A stretch of DNA of 64,000 bases from Cichorium intybus (GCA_023525715.1 CM042016.1:79591382-79655381), one strand, 5' to 3'. Counted from the stretch's first letter, positions 34,802 through 47,606 are shown. The notes: generated from the letters alone by a model not told the origin. Translations and numbers: made by a program.

Positions 34802-35568
34802 TAAAGGGTTTTGCACAATCAATGAACAACAAAATTTCCTAAGTTCACATGCAACCCTAGAAAGATCTATGTTTTCTTCTATGAAGATATAAACTAAAAA
34901 CCTAAGGCCAACATTTATTTCTAAAGATCAAATAATAATTAACCAACCTTTTGATCTTGTACTTGAAGCTAGCAGCAAACAGATCCTGCCTCAAATGCAA
35001 GTCACACCCAAAGCAAGGAGGAGAAAATCCAGCAGAGTTCTTCTGGTTCAAAGTTGGCACAGAAAAGGAGGTACCAGGAGTCTCCTTTTATAGCCTCCAA
35101 GGGTTACAACTAAAACCCTAAGGAGCCTCCTTAGTGGGCAAGCCTGTTGACCACTTGGACCAGACTTCTTAAACCCTAATTAGGGTTTTCGCCACCCTTG
35201 GAAGAAATCTCCAAGGTGGCACCAAATCTAGCCCCTGGCTTCTGGTTTGTCAGTTATTCAACTATTGAATAATTACAAACCAGTCCCTGTACCTTTAATT
35301 AATTTATTTAATCACCAAATTAAATCCAATTAATTCTAGATTAAATCTCAATTAATTATTATAGTTTCTAATTAATATATTAACACTTAAATATATAAAT
35401 AAACTATTTATTTATTTCTATTGATTTATTAAATAATTAATAAATCAACCTTTTTCTCTACTGAACTCTACACTAATCCTCGAGCTATGAGGGCAACCCA
35501 AATAGACTTTGCTTCAATTAACAAGATAAATACAATTACAAGTCATGGCTTAGACACCAAATCCAACA
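34802..35568 (-). repeat. 3' LTR of copia element C
   Basis: 767 bp ending ATCCAACA; the minus-strand purine tract (AAGTGGGAGAC) abuts it at 35569-35579. Confidence 0.92.
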
Positions 35569-36422
35569 GTCTCCCACTTGGATAAGTCTATGACTTTAAT
35601 TATCCATTTACCTTCTGATTAATATCAGTTTCCCAGTAACTGTTCCTGAACTCTGACCCAGTCAGTTCTGTCCAAAGATAAGTGATCAGATGATCCTCCA
35701 TCCAACAAGATATTTCCAGACTCAAGACATGGATTAAGATCAATCTTGGTCTGATACTCTGTTTCTCGATTTCTGATTTGCTTATGACTTTAAGACTGCT
35801 AATTGAACACATCAATTCAGTCCCGGTTGGCCAACACTTTCAGTCAACTTCAAAATCATCGAGAGGCCTATATATATATATCTGTTTCCTATCGGGTCAG
35901 GGGACGGATAAGTTTCAACTGATATGTCTATACCTTTTACCAGTCAGAATACTCACAACAATGCGTTTTATAACACCGAGTTACCGGTGCGTTTTCGCAT
36001 TATCAATGAGCAACCTTCTCGCAAATAATAGATCATATCTCTCCACTTAAAGATCAAAGGATATTAGCGTCTTAACATTGCTCGTGATGTAATCCATGAA
36101 GCAATCTGTTAAGCACGGGTTTATCCAATACTCAAATCTCTATTTTCTAAGTACTCATGAACGTTGTAGCAGTCTTACTGCAATGTCTAACTCCTTAGAC
36201 AATATACAACCTATTCATGACAGTCTTCGTTCGTACTTACTCCCTAACAGTATGATCGACTATGGAATTTCAAATAATCTAATTACTTAGGAAGTTAAAC
36301 ATGCAAATATAGAAACACAATAATAAACAATTGACAAAGGCAGTAACAATACTCATTTATGAATCTCCATTATAAAATCACCAAGTCAATTACATTTATA
36401 CTGTTACAAGTTTCAAATCTAT

Positions 36423-39400
36423 CTAATTACTAAAACTAATATCATCCTTCAGTCCAATGCTCCGAGCATGCTGATTGTGCTTGATCCTGCTCAGTGCCTT
36501 AGTCAAAGGATCTGCAGGTCTTCTGATGATACCCTCTTAACCAGTAGGTGACCTTCTTCTACTTGATGTCGAATATAGTGGTACATTCTTTCGATATGCC
36601 TGGACTTTCCATGGTCTCGCAGTTCCTTTGTCAAAGCGACCGCTCCTTCGTTATCGCAGAAAAGTTCCACCGGCTCCTAAATGCTCGGGACAACTCCAAG
36701 GTCACCGATAAAGTTCTTCAGCCAAGCCGTTTCTTTAGACGCTTCACTCGCTGCAATGTACTCTGATTCGCACGTTGAATCAGCCACCGTTTCTTGCTTG
36801 GAACTTTTCCAAGTGACCGCTCCACCGTTCAAAAGAAACACCCAGCCCGACTGGGACCGACCACTGTCCCTATCTGTCTGGAAGCTGGCATCTATATATC
36901 CACTCACTTTCAAGTCATCACTGCCACCAAGGACTAACACCATATTCTTTGTCCTTTGCAGATACTTGAGTATGTTCTTGACCGCTATCTAGTGTGCCTT
37001 TCCAGGATTACCCTGGTACCGACTAACCATGCTCAATGTATAGGATACGTCGGGGCGAGTAGATGTCATAGCATACATGATCGACCCTACTGCCGAAGCA
37101 TAATGAACCCGACTCATCTCAGCTATTTCCTCATCGATACTCAAACTTTGAGTCTTACTCAATTTGGCATTACTCTGGATTGGTAACTCTACCTTTTTGG
37201 AATTTTCCATGTTAAACCTTTTTAACACCTTTTCCAAATATGTACACTGGCTCAGACCTATTAATTTTCTCTTTCTATCTCTCAGTATTCTTATCCCGAG
37301 AATATAAGCAGCTTTTCCAAGGTCTTTCATGGCGAAACACTTCCCGAGCTAAGACTTGACATCTTGCAAGGTCGGAATGTCATTTCCTATGAGCTGTATG
37401 TCATCAACATACAGCACCAGAAAAGTGACTATACTCCCACTAGCGTTGACATATACACATGACTCATCTTCACTCCTAGAGAAACCGAACTCTTTGACTT
37501 TCTCATGGAAGCAGAGATTCCAGTTGCGAGATGCTTGCTTCAATCTGTAGATTGATCTCTCAAGCTTACACACTTTATCAGGATGCTTTGTGTCTACAAA
37601 ACCCTCTGGCTGATTCATGTAAACATCCTCGGTCAGTTTCCCGTTAAAGAAAGCGGTTTTGACATCCACCTGCCAAATTTCATAATCATGAAACGCAGCT
37701 ATGTCAAGCATTATCCTAATCGACTTGATCTTAGCTACTGGTGAGAAGGTTTCATCATAGTCAACTCCTGGGGTTTGGGTTTGAGTGAATCCCTTCGCAA
37801 CCAGCCGAGCTTTATAAATATGTACTTTACCATCCATGTCGGTCTTCTTCTTGATAATCCACTTGCACCCGACTGTCTTACGACCTGGCACATTGTCAAC
37901 CAAGTTCCAAACTTGATTTTCATACATGGACTTAATCTCGCTGTCCATTGCCTCTTTCCATTTGGCAGACTCGGTGCCCGCCACTGCTTCGCGGTAGTTA
38001 GATGGTTCATCCAAATTTGTCAGTGACAAACGTATCACCATCCGTAGTTATATGGAAACCATAAAACTCGGGTGGCATGCTAACTCTACCCGAACGTCTA
38101 AGAGGTAATGAGATGTTGGTTGGTCCAACAGGAACTTCTTCCTCATGTTGGTTGCTAGTTTCTCCTAAGGTTGGTTCATCGGGCGTCTCCTGAATTTCTT
38201 CGAGATCGATTGTACTCCCACTGTCCTATTTGGAAATGAGTTCTCTCTCTCGAAAGAATCCTCGTCTTGCTACAAAGACCACATCCTCGCTCGGTCTGTA
38301 GAACAAGTATCCAGATGACTGTTTCGGGTATCCGATGAAGAAACACCTTTCATTTCTTTCCACGAGCTTGTCATGTGTCTCTCGTCTTACGAAAGCCTCA
38401 CAGCCCCAGACTTTGATGTGTGCCATAGAGGGAAATTTCCCCGTCCACATCTCGTGCGGTGTTTTCGCAACCTTCTTGGTTGGGACAAGGTTGAGGATAT
38501 GGGCGGCAGTCTCTAAGGCATACCCCCAGAAATGGATTGGAAGTGAAGCTCGACTCATCATGGAACGAACCATGTCCAACAAGGTTCGGTTTAACTGCGG
38601 TGTCCTGGGAGGCGACAACTGTGAAACTATTCTATATTCCTTAAGATAATCGAGAAACTCGATATCACCGTCTCTGTCGGATCTAAGCATCTTTATCTTT
38701 CTGCCCAATTGATTTTCTTCTTCATTTTTGAACTCTTTAAACTTTTCAAAGGTATCTGACTTATTCTTGATTAAGTAGATATACCCATATCTACTAAAAT
38801 CGTCAGTAAAGGTCACATAGAACCACGTGCCATCTTTTGTGGTTGTTCTGAAGGGTCCACACACATATATGTGTATGATATCCAACAAACCTTCACCTTT
38901 TTCAAAGGAACCTTTGAATGGTGATTTTGTCATCTTGCCAAGTAAGCAAGATTCGCATACATCATCCGACCTGAGGTCGAATGATTCCAACACTCCATCC
39001 CTTTGGAGTTGGGCGATGCGTTTCTTGTTGATATGGCCAAGGCGACAGTGCCACAAACACGCCTTTTCTATACCGCTTGAAGAATCAATAGCTAAAACAG
39101 TTTTACCATAATTATCAACACACATAATAGTTTCATACACTCCGTAACAAGGCATAACATTAAATATAAAAACATCATTTTTGAAAACTGAAATTGAACC
39201 ATTCAATTTATTAAACTCATAATAAAAACCTTGTTTGAACAATGCATGAAAAGAAATTATGTTCTTTGCCATATCAGGCGAATATCAACAATTATGTAAA
39301 TCTAAAACAACTCCACTACTAAGCACTAGTCTATAGACACCGATCTTGGTAATATGTGACGTTCGCCTATTTCCCATGACCAGGTTTAATCTACCGTGCT

Positions 39401-39695
39401 CCAGCTCCCTACTTTCCTTTAGGCCATGCAAATCAGAACATATATGAAAACCACATCCTGTATCAAGGACCCAAGAACAGGAAGATGAGTTATTAGATAT
39501 AGAATATGTACCTGCTTGTGATGGCTTTACTTTGCCATCCTTGATATCCTGCAAGTACCTGGGACAGCTCCTCTTCCAGTGACCCTTTTCTTTGCAGTAA
39601 AAGCAGTCAGCTTCTTTGGGGTTCGTGACGTGCGGAATGCCGGAAGACTTGGCTCTCGGGGCACTGCTAGATGTCCCGACTTGAGTCTTTTCCCT
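36423..39695 (-). pseudogene. pol of copia element C (protease, integrase, RT, RNase H), with lesions
   Basis: Zinc knuckle C-x2-C-x4-H-x4-C (about 39570-39610), protease VLDTGC (about 39450), pre-integrase LWHCRLGH, integrase core with FTDDFSRYGY. The RT has YVDD at about 37420 and RNase H begins GYIDASFQTD. From gag to integrase one frame is used, with in-frame stops at 39696 and 39285; between 38225 and 38041 the frame shifts, and RT-RNase H have stops near 37349, 36989 and 36677. The integrase lacks about eight residues just after TPQ, the segment that normally holds its catalytic Glu. It ends DDISFSN with TAG at 36423-36425. Confidence 0.88.
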
Positions 39696-40412
39696 CTAGT
39701 TTTGCTTCGGAGGGCCATTCCGTTTCTTTCCCTTGCTAGATCTAATAGCCAGGACAGGCGGGTTGACCGGGAGCACACTTTTCCCTTTCATCCCGTCCTC
39801 AGCAGTACGAAGCATGCAGTGGAGTTCTGCTAAAGTCGCCCGACTGTTGTTCAAATGACAAGCCAGTGTGAACTGGTCATAAGAACTGGGTAGAGAATTC
39901 AGCACTATGTCAACAGCCAAATCCTCATGTACAGGCATCTCCAGCTTTCTAAGGCTTTCCACATAACCCTGCATCCTTTGCACATGAGTGCAGATGGACT
40001 CTCCATCCTTAGACTTGCCGTTAGTGAACGCTTTAACTACCTCACGCCTTTCGATGCGCTCTTGCTTGCGAAACTTTTCCGCGAGCTCTTTGTGCATCTC
40101 GTAAGGCCAGTAGTCCTCATAAATACGCTGCAGTTCAGGGTTCATGGTAGCGATCATGATGAAAGCCACTTTGGTTGCATCATCAGAATGTTTGGTGTAC
40201 GAGGCGATTTCCTCAGGAGTAGCGGTATCTGGGTCAACCTCAATTAGCTCGGTTTCCAGAACATACTCTTTGTGTTCAAACCTTAGAGCCATTTTGATGT
40301 TGCGGATCCAGTCATTGTAGTTAGTGCCGTCCAACGTCATTTTCGAGCACAATGACAGAATCGAGGTGACATTACCGAGATTTGAGTGGGGAACGGATTG
40401 GTCAGAAGACAT
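39696..40412 (-). CDS. gag of copia element C
   Basis: 238 codons. Copia gag (UBN2-like) domain with LDGTNYNDWIRNIKMAL near the start and the LPSSYDQFTL block at about residue 174. The zinc knuckle lies beyond the TAG at 39696-39698 in the same frame, so the stop is probably a mutation that shortens gag. ATG follows a structured leader of 1.2 kb. Confidence 0.88.
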   Translation of the reverse strand: MSSDQSVPHSNLGNVTSILSLCSKMTLDGTNYNDWIRNIKMALRFEHKEYVLETELIEVDPDTATPEEIASYTKHSDDATKVAFIMIATMNPELQRIYEDYWPYEMHKELAEKFRKQERIERREVVKAFTNGKSKDGESICTHVQRMQGYVESLRKLEMPVHEDLAVDIVLNSLPSSYDQFTLACHLNNSRATLAELHCMLRTAEDGMKGKSVLPVNPPVLAIRSSKGKKRNGPPKQN

Positions 40413-40771
40413 CTGAATAAGAAAAAGGTAGTTTTAATTAGACATTAATAAATAATCCTTATATTCACCCAAGAATAAATATAAGGCTAGGATCCTACAA
40501 TAACAATCTACAATATCGAAGAGGGATGCCGTAATCTATATTGTAAATTTTATAAGGTAGGCGAATGACGATTCAGCCAATTCCACTACGGAAACATAAT
40601 CAAATTATAATGGAATTCCTAGTTGCTTTTGAGATTTATTGAACTGTTCAATAGCATGTTTTAATCTCGGGAATGCCCTGCTGTTTGTGACTGGGATACC
40701 GAGGATCACAAACCGGGTGTGAATAACCATGCGAATTAGCTTGGTACTCTCAAAGTCAATTACCATCTCTA

Positions 40772-40807
40772 ATTGACGTGCCGGTTAACCACACACGCTC
40801 CGTCAAT
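40772..40807 (-). other. Conserved-loop hairpin, copy 3 (element C leader)
   Basis: Stem ATTGACG/CGTCAAT, loop TGCCGGTTAACCACACACGC (plus-strand spelling). Confidence 0.6.
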
Positions 40808-40827
40808 AATGGAAAAATCAAGAAACC

Positions 40828-40905
40828 CATTGCGACTCTTTGCGGACCCCAGTTGGCGTGCCGGTAAACCACACACGCTCCACCAACGTCCCACAAAGTG
40901 CAATG
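40828..40905 (-). other. Conserved-loop hairpin, copy 4 (element C leader)
   Basis: Outer stem CATTGC/GCAATG with CTTTG/CAAAG, inner stem GTTGG/CCAAC, loop TGCCGGTAAACCACACACGC. Confidence 0.6.
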
Positions 40906-41656
40906 TGCAATTTCATGGATTAGCACCCATTCACATTTTTGACCTAAAGTAACTAGATTGGGTTTTTGTTCATAGTTCTAGTACTTTCAATTATAGCATT
41001 ATAATTTTAAGAGGCTTAGCGGTTCTATCAAACCCGTTTGGCTAACAACACTCGAGTGACCAGGAGAGCGGTGGGTAAGAGTAGATACCATTAGACTACC
41101 ATTTTATAGGCAGTCGCCTTATACCCTCTTTATAGGACAGTTTTGTGAATGAGGCCTACTAACGGTAAGACTAACCATTTAATCTTATATATAAATATTA
41201 ACTTTTAATCATAAATATATAAGATATATTTTAATCTTATTAAAATATTTTAGATCTAATTTATTACTAATTTTCGAAAATTTATAGGAATTTTTGAAAA
41301 TTTTAAATTAAATCTTTAAGTTGATTTAATTGATCTTTTAATTAACAATTAATTAAACTAATTAAATCAAATAAGGGAATCACAAAAATTAATCAAATTA
41401 ATTTCCTAACCCTTATCCCTAGTCCACGAAAATTGCAAGCAAAGATAAGGGGTTCCAGTTATTTTAATTATCCAATAATGACCAAAAATAACAACCTACT
41501 TATAAGGCAAGCAAAAGGAGGGGGGACCAAGGGGTGGCGGCTAGGGTTAGGAAACCCTAGCCTTGAAATCAATCATATCTATTCCAAAGGGTTAATTTCG
41601 ATAACCCTTGTCAACATATAAACAATTGATATCAATTCACAAGAAAACAAGCCATA

Positions 41657-41669
41657 GCTCTGATACCAC
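41657..41669 (-). other. Primer-binding site of element C
   Basis: Minus strand GTGGTATCAGAGC, complementary to initiator-Met tRNA, abutting the 5' LTR. Confidence 0.9.
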
Positions 41670-42437
41670 TGAAGGGTTTTGCACAATCAATGAACAACAA
41701 AATTTCCTAAGTTCACATGCAACCCTAGAAAGATCTATGTTTTCTTCTATGAAGATATAAACTAAAAACCTAAGGCCAACATTTATTTCTAAAGATCAAC
41801 TAAGAATTAACCAACCTTTTGATCTTGTTCTTGAAGCTAGCAGCAAACAGATCCTGCCTCAAATGCAAGTCACACCCAAAGCAAGGAGGAGAAAATCCAG
41901 CAGAGTTCTTCTGGTTCAAAGTTGGCACAGAAAAGGAGGTACCAAGAGTCTCCTTTTTATAGTCTCCAAGGGTTACAGCTGAAACCCTAAGGAGCCTCCT
42001 TAGTGGGCAAGCCTGTTGACCACTTGGACCAGACTTCTTAAACCCTAATTAGGGTTTTCGCCACCCTTGGAAGAAGCCTCCAAGGTGGCGCCAAATCTAG
42101 CCCCTGGCTTCTAGTTTGTCAGTTATTCAACTATTGAATAATTACAAACCAGTCCCTGAACCTTTAATTAATTTATTTAATCACCAAATTAAATCCAATT
42201 AATTCTAGATTAAATATAAATTAATTATTATAGTTTCTAATTAATATATTAACACTTAAATATATTAATAAACTATTTATTTATTTCTATTGATTTATTA
42301 AACAATTAATAAATCAACCTTTTTCTCTACTGAAGTCTACACTAATCCTCTAGCTATGAGGGCAACCCAAATGGACTTTTCTTCAATTAACAAGATTAAT
42401 ACAATTACAAGTCATGGCTTAGACACCAAATCCAACA
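41670..42437 (-). repeat. 5' LTR of copia element C
   Basis: 768 bp, TGAAGGGTTT ... ATCCAACA (plus spelling). Confidence 0.92.
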
Positions 42438-42442
42438 AAACA

Positions 42443-42633
42443 GAAATCTGATTTCTGCTCCAAGCCTAGTGATGACTAAAGGTTCTTTCAATTGGCTAAT
42501 CCTGAGCTCATTCAGGACTGTCCCAACTCCCACCATTTCTTTAGAACATAAGTCCTTTCTAAAAAGGGCTTTTCATTCACAAGTACAACGGGATTGCCAA
42601 TGAAATGACATTGTTGATTAGGTTCAGGCTAGT
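42443..42633 (-). other. Element B interior between insertions C and D
   Basis: 191 bases without recognisable coding. Confidence 0.6.
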
Positions 42634-44227
42634 TGTAACACCCGGATTTTAATAAAACATCTTTATTTAAATAAATATCAATTTATTCAATAATTAACAT
42701 TTTGAAGATATTTAGAAGTCATTTTAAAAATCAATTCACCGCATGAATCCCCAATTAAGCAGCATCAGTGTGTACCCGTCATGCCTGTCCGTCATTTTCA
42801 CCTGTACAACCTGAAATGGTAATTTAAAAGGGAAAGGATAAGCACACGGCTTAGTGAGTTCCAACAACTACACAGCATATCAGCTACACATACTTTACTC
42901 CTAACAGGAAAAAAAAATACCACACGTCACATAATCTGCTCTACCCAGTATATTGGATTATATCCTCTTATACATATCTGCTCAGTAAATCTAATTCCCC
43001 TGCTCAGCACTTAGAGTCGTGCATACCATGTACGTCGAGTCATGCGTATCTGCTCAGTGCATCTTGCGGATATCTGTATATTGCTCAGTGCGTCTAGCCA
43101 CCCTATATTGCCCAGTTCGTCGAGCCCGTACTATCTACATACTAGACCTAGACATGTCTAGTACTAACCACACACTATACCCCAACACGTACAACTATAA
43201 CAGGAATGTATAATATTAATAAAATACACACAACCTGGTACTATCCACAAACATCTTACAAGCACACAAAATTCGTTAAAGCATATATAACGTCTATACA
43301 ATGTAGTGAGAAACTCACCTGATTATAGTCGACTACAGCGTTTATCTCTGCTTCGTATTCCCTCTTTAACTGTTAACACCGTAAGACATTTATCACTCTT
43401 TACTCCTTAACTATCTTATAGTTGCATCATTAAATTCTTCCATAATTCCAACATGATACCTCGTGATTTATCAAGTAAAGGATAGCCAGGTAGAAGATTA
43501 GTTGGGGTGGCAGGATCCTTTCAGCATTTTAGCCTTTCGGAAAATCCAACAACCAGATCCCAAGTAATCGGCCTAGACACCATCCTCGTAAGTAAATCAC
43601 TCGGTATTATTTTTGGAATTACGAATAGTATAACCTCTACATATTACAGTTTAACACTTATAAACTACTAGATAAATACGATAGCGATTACTCACCTGAT
43701 ATGTAGAAGTAGATTGCACTCACGAGCACGTGATTCTCAAGAACTCTCCTTCTCTCCCGAACCCCTCGGATGTCGAGACGACGGCTTCAACTCGAAATCT
43801 ATTGATTTTCCGTACCACTAACTCTTAGAATGACTCCTAAGATCAGAGGTGTTTATATGGAATGTGTGATGAGAATGGAGAGCTTGAACCTCTATTTATA
43901 GGGCTAAAACTGGACATTAGCGTCGTTAATATGTCAAATTAGCGTCGCTAATGTTAACGTAAGCAATGACATTAATCGACCGGCCGCCTCGTGCGTTTTG
44001 ACCGTTTTAAACATTAGCGTCGCTAACATTATTCATTAGCGTCGCTAATCACTATTCATGCGGCACTATTCATTAGCGGTCACTATTCACGCTAATCACT
44101 ATTCACACTAATCACTATTCATGCGGCACTATTCACGCTAATCACTATTCACGCGGCACTATTCATGCGACAATTTTTTCTTTCTTTTTTTTTTTTTATT
44201 TTTATTTTTTGAAAAACGGTCGTTACA
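42634..44227 (-). repeat. 3' LTR of element D
   Basis: 1594 bp. Contains TATAAATA (minus) near 43894 with ATTAGCGTCGCTAAT palindromes and CACTATTCACGC-type short repeats to its right (43915-44165). Confidence 0.93.
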
Positions 44228-44679
44228 AGTTCTCCCTCCTTTATAAGATTCCGTCCTCGGAATCTCCAGCGTTGACATACACTTATTCTTCCACTCAATC
44301 ATTCCCTATTTCAACACAATACGGTTGTATTAGTAAACCCAAAGGGTATTACAACAATCTGGCACATTAGCCACCTCTAATCAACTAGGCCAACCTATTG
44401 AGACTACAAAGTACTCGTTATGTAATCTCATATACTCACAATACAGCCATCATGGATGCAAGGTACTTGTTATGCATCGTATAATCATAATCACATGTTC
44501 ATCACATCATACAAAAAACCCTGCTATTCACAACCTCAACAGCTCAGCTATTCACCAGACACCCGACTGTATGTGTGTTAGAACTGCCAGCCAATAAAGC
44601 CATCACAATACTTGTATGTGGTCCCACCACAATTACTACTCATAAGATCCACAACACATATGTGGTCTTACCAAATGTG

Positions 44680-44890
44680 GCCCCACTAAATAAGTGGTCA
44701 CAACCACAAGTACTATTAACCCCCAGAATAAATGGTCACAACTACAAGTTACCAGTGGCCCCACGGAATAAGTGGTCTCAACCACAAGTACAAGTAGCTC
44801 CATAGCATAAGTGGTCCCAACCACAATACTAGTAGCCCCACCTAATAAGTGGTCCCAACTACAAGTATAAGTGGCCCCACAGAATAAACA
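44680..44890. repeat. Minisatellite, unit about 38-40 bp
   Basis: About five diverged copies of GGCCCCAC-N3-AATAAGTGGTC followed by CAACCACAAGTA. Confidence 0.8.
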
Positions 44891-46012
44891 GCTTTTCGCT
44901 TTAAAGGCTTAACGACTAACACACATACGACTGCACAGCTCTGTAACCAACCACATGACACCAATAATCCTCATATCAGCTCAGCCTCCACATACAACTA
45001 CAAAATCTCCACCCACAATATGATACCATATCCATGGTTATCACCACTTAATACTCACGTATTCATCCGCACAGCTAATATCAACTAGATATTCAACCAG
45101 CTACCGACACAGTTTATCCACGGTTACTTGCCTACGAGTTACCTACTTAAGAGGTATTCACTTAGTCATTTACCCAACACACATATGCTAACAAGATAGG
45201 TATCTTGGTCAGTTAGCAATATTTTCTCAACTCATTATTTTCATATACTAACAGATTTTAAGTACATGATACACTGATAGGCCACATCTAGCCTATTATG
45301 ATACATCCGTTCATAGTATTCACTACCTACATGAATACCCTTACGCCACACTACTATGTCATCTGCACTCTCACGAGTTGTTATTATATGTCCATCCCGT
45401 ATACATGTACATCTCTTGTACGGGAATGGATAAAACTCTAATTCTGCAAACATACGACACCACGTATAAAACCTTATGTTTCTAGCATGTACGCGTATAT
45501 CTGTACGTATACTTCGAACGCGGATCCTGTGCTTTCAATAGTAGAAGCTCTTACTACTATCTTCCACACCTATCCTTATTCGTTTTAGGACTTGTTCAGA
45601 AGTCCCCAATTTACTTCTCACGATAATTTTACCACATATACCCTAGTTGTTTTGCGAACATAGTCGTAGAAAATCTTTCACATAAAAGGATTTACCTTAT
45701 GGATATCACTTATCAAGGAACATGCAACTTGGCCAACTCAAAAATTCTAAGACAATTTAGTTCCTACCGCCTACACTTTAATGGCATTTAAGCACACATA
45801 TATTACAGAAATAGCAACAAAGACTAAGCACTTAACCTTTTTCCCCACTGACGTTGGCTGACGGTACACACTGCGTCTTTGCAACAACATTCATTTAACC
45901 CCTTTCTCGAAAAACAACTTATAATTTCTTGTAAAAATATTTTCAAAGAAAACTTTTAGGTCTCAAGCTTGAGATCAAAACCCATCAAGTGAGTCTGATT
46001 CACTCAAGCCTT

Positions 46013-46026
46013 GGCTCTGATACCAA
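46013..46026 (-). other. Primer-binding site of element D
   Basis: Minus strand TTGGTATCAGAGCC, initiator-Met tRNA type, two bases from the LTR. Confidence 0.85.
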
Positions 46027-46028
46027 CT

Positions 46029-47601
46029 TGTAACACCCGGATTTTAATAAAACATCTTTATTTAAATAAATATCAATTTATTCAATAATTAACATTTTGA
46101 AGATATTTAGAAGTCATTTTAAAAATCAATTCACCGCATGAATCCCCAATTAAGCAGCATCAGTGTGTACCCGTCATGCCTGTCCGTCATTTTCACCTGT
46201 ACAACATGAAATGGTAATTTAAAAGGGAAAGGATAAGCACACGGCTTAGTGAGTTCCAACAACTACACAGCATATCAGCTACACATACTTTACTCCTAAC
46301 AGGAAAAAAAATACCACACGTCACATAATCTGCTTTACCCAGTATATTAGATTATATCCTCCTATACATATCTGCTCAGTAAATCTAATTCCCCGGCTCA
46401 GCACTTAGAGTCGTGCATACCATGTACGTCGAGTCATGCGTATCTGCTCAGTGCATCTTGCGGATATCTGTATATTGCTCAGTGCGTCTAGCCACCCTAT
46501 ATTGCCCAGTTCGTCGAGCCCGTACTATCTACATACTAGACCTAGACACGTCTAGTACTAACCACACACTATACCCCAACACGTACAACTATAACAGGAA
46601 TGTATAATATTAATAAAATACACACAACCTGGTACTATCCACAAACATCTTACAAGCACACAAAATTCGGTAAAGCATATATAACGTCTATACAATGTAG
46701 TGAGAAACTCACCTGATTATAGTCGACTACAGCGTTTATCTCTGCTTCGTATTCCCTCTTTAACTGTTAACACCGTAAGACATTTTTCACTCTTTACTCC
46801 TTAACTATATTATAGTTGCATCATTAAATTCTTCCATAATTCCAACATGATACCTCGTGATTTATCAAGTAAAGGATAGCCAGGTAGAAGATTAGTTGGG
46901 GTGGCAGGATCCTTTCAGCATTTTAGCCTTTCGGAAAATCCAACAACCAGATCCCAAGTAATCGGCCTAGACACCATCCTCGTAAGTAAATCACTCGGTA
47001 TTATTTTTGGAATTACGAATAGTATAACCTCTACATATTACAGTTTAACACTTATAAACTACTAGATAAATACGATAGCGATTACTCACCTGATATGTAG
47101 AAGTAGATTGCACTCACGAGCACGTGATTCTCAAGAACTCTCCTTCTCTCCCGAACCCCTCGGATGTCGAGACGACGGCTTCAACTCGAAATCTATTGAT
47201 TTTCCGTACCACTAACTCTTAGAATGACTCCTAAGATCAGAGGTGTTTATATGGAATGTGTGATGAGAATGGAGAGCTTGAACCTCTATTTATAGGGCTA
47301 AAACTGGACATTAGCGTCGCTAATATGTCAAATTAGCGTCGCTAATGTTAACGTAAGCAATGACATTAATCGACCGGCCGCCTCGTGCGTTTTGACCGTT
47401 TTAAACATTAGCGTCGCTAACATTATTCATTAGCGTCGCTAATCACTATTCATGCGGCACTATTCATTAGCGGTCACTATTCACGCTAATCACTATTCAT
47501 GCGGCACTATTCACGCTAATCACTATTCACGCGGCACTATTCATGCGACAATTTTTTCTTTCTTTTTTTTTATTTTTATTTTTTGAAAAACGGTCGTTAC
47601 A
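46029..47601 (-). repeat. 5' LTR of element D
   Basis: 1573 bp. TATAAATA (minus) at 47287-47294, upstream palindromes at 47309-47327, 47332-47347, 47404-47420 and 47428-47445. A CAGGTGAGTA splice-donor-like motif lies in the leader part. Confidence 0.93.
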
Positions 47602-47606
47602 CTAGT

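Larger units (their letters stand above)
40413..41656 (-). promoter_or_regulatory. Leader of copia element C between primer site and gag
   Basis: Non-coding, with a chain of inverted repeats at 40683-40713, 40772-40807 and 40828-40905 and a block at 41057-41176 almost identical to 50152-50272 of element B. This is where packaging and dimerisation signals usually lie in LTR elements; that role is inferred. Confidence 0.55.
34802..42437 (-). mobile_element. Copia element C, nearly complete
   Basis: LTRs 34802-35568 and 41670-42437, flanked by AAACA (34797-34801 and 42438-42442). The primer site at 41657-41669 puts the 5' end on the right. 7.6 kb with gag and all pol domains in copia order. LTRs differ at about 22 of 767 positions. 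The 3' LTR's first TG has become TA. It lies inside element B in the same orientation. Confidence 0.93.
44228..46028 (-). other. Non-coding interior of element D
   Basis: A purine tract (minus AAGGAGGGAGAAC, about 44228-44241) adjoins the 3' LTR. The rest lacks ORFs with any family signature. Confidence 0.7.
42634..47601 (-). mobile_element. Element D, non-coding LTR retrotransposon, probably Tekay/Del-type derivative
   Basis: LTRs 42634-44227 and 46029-47601 flanked by CTAGT (42629-42633 and 47602-47606). The primer site on the right side gives minus orientation. The 1.8-kb interior has no gag or pol. LTR ends (sense strand TGTAACGACC ... GGGTGTTACA) and the Met-tRNA primer site resemble chromoviral Tekay/Del elements, so a parent of that kind would supply the proteins; this is inference. 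I count about 10 substitutions in about 1570 bp plus small indels, the youngest insertion in the nest. Confidence 0.9.

Noticed and set aside
43019..43213. 64-codon ORF repeated at 46413-46607
   Set aside because: LTR of element D, non-coding.
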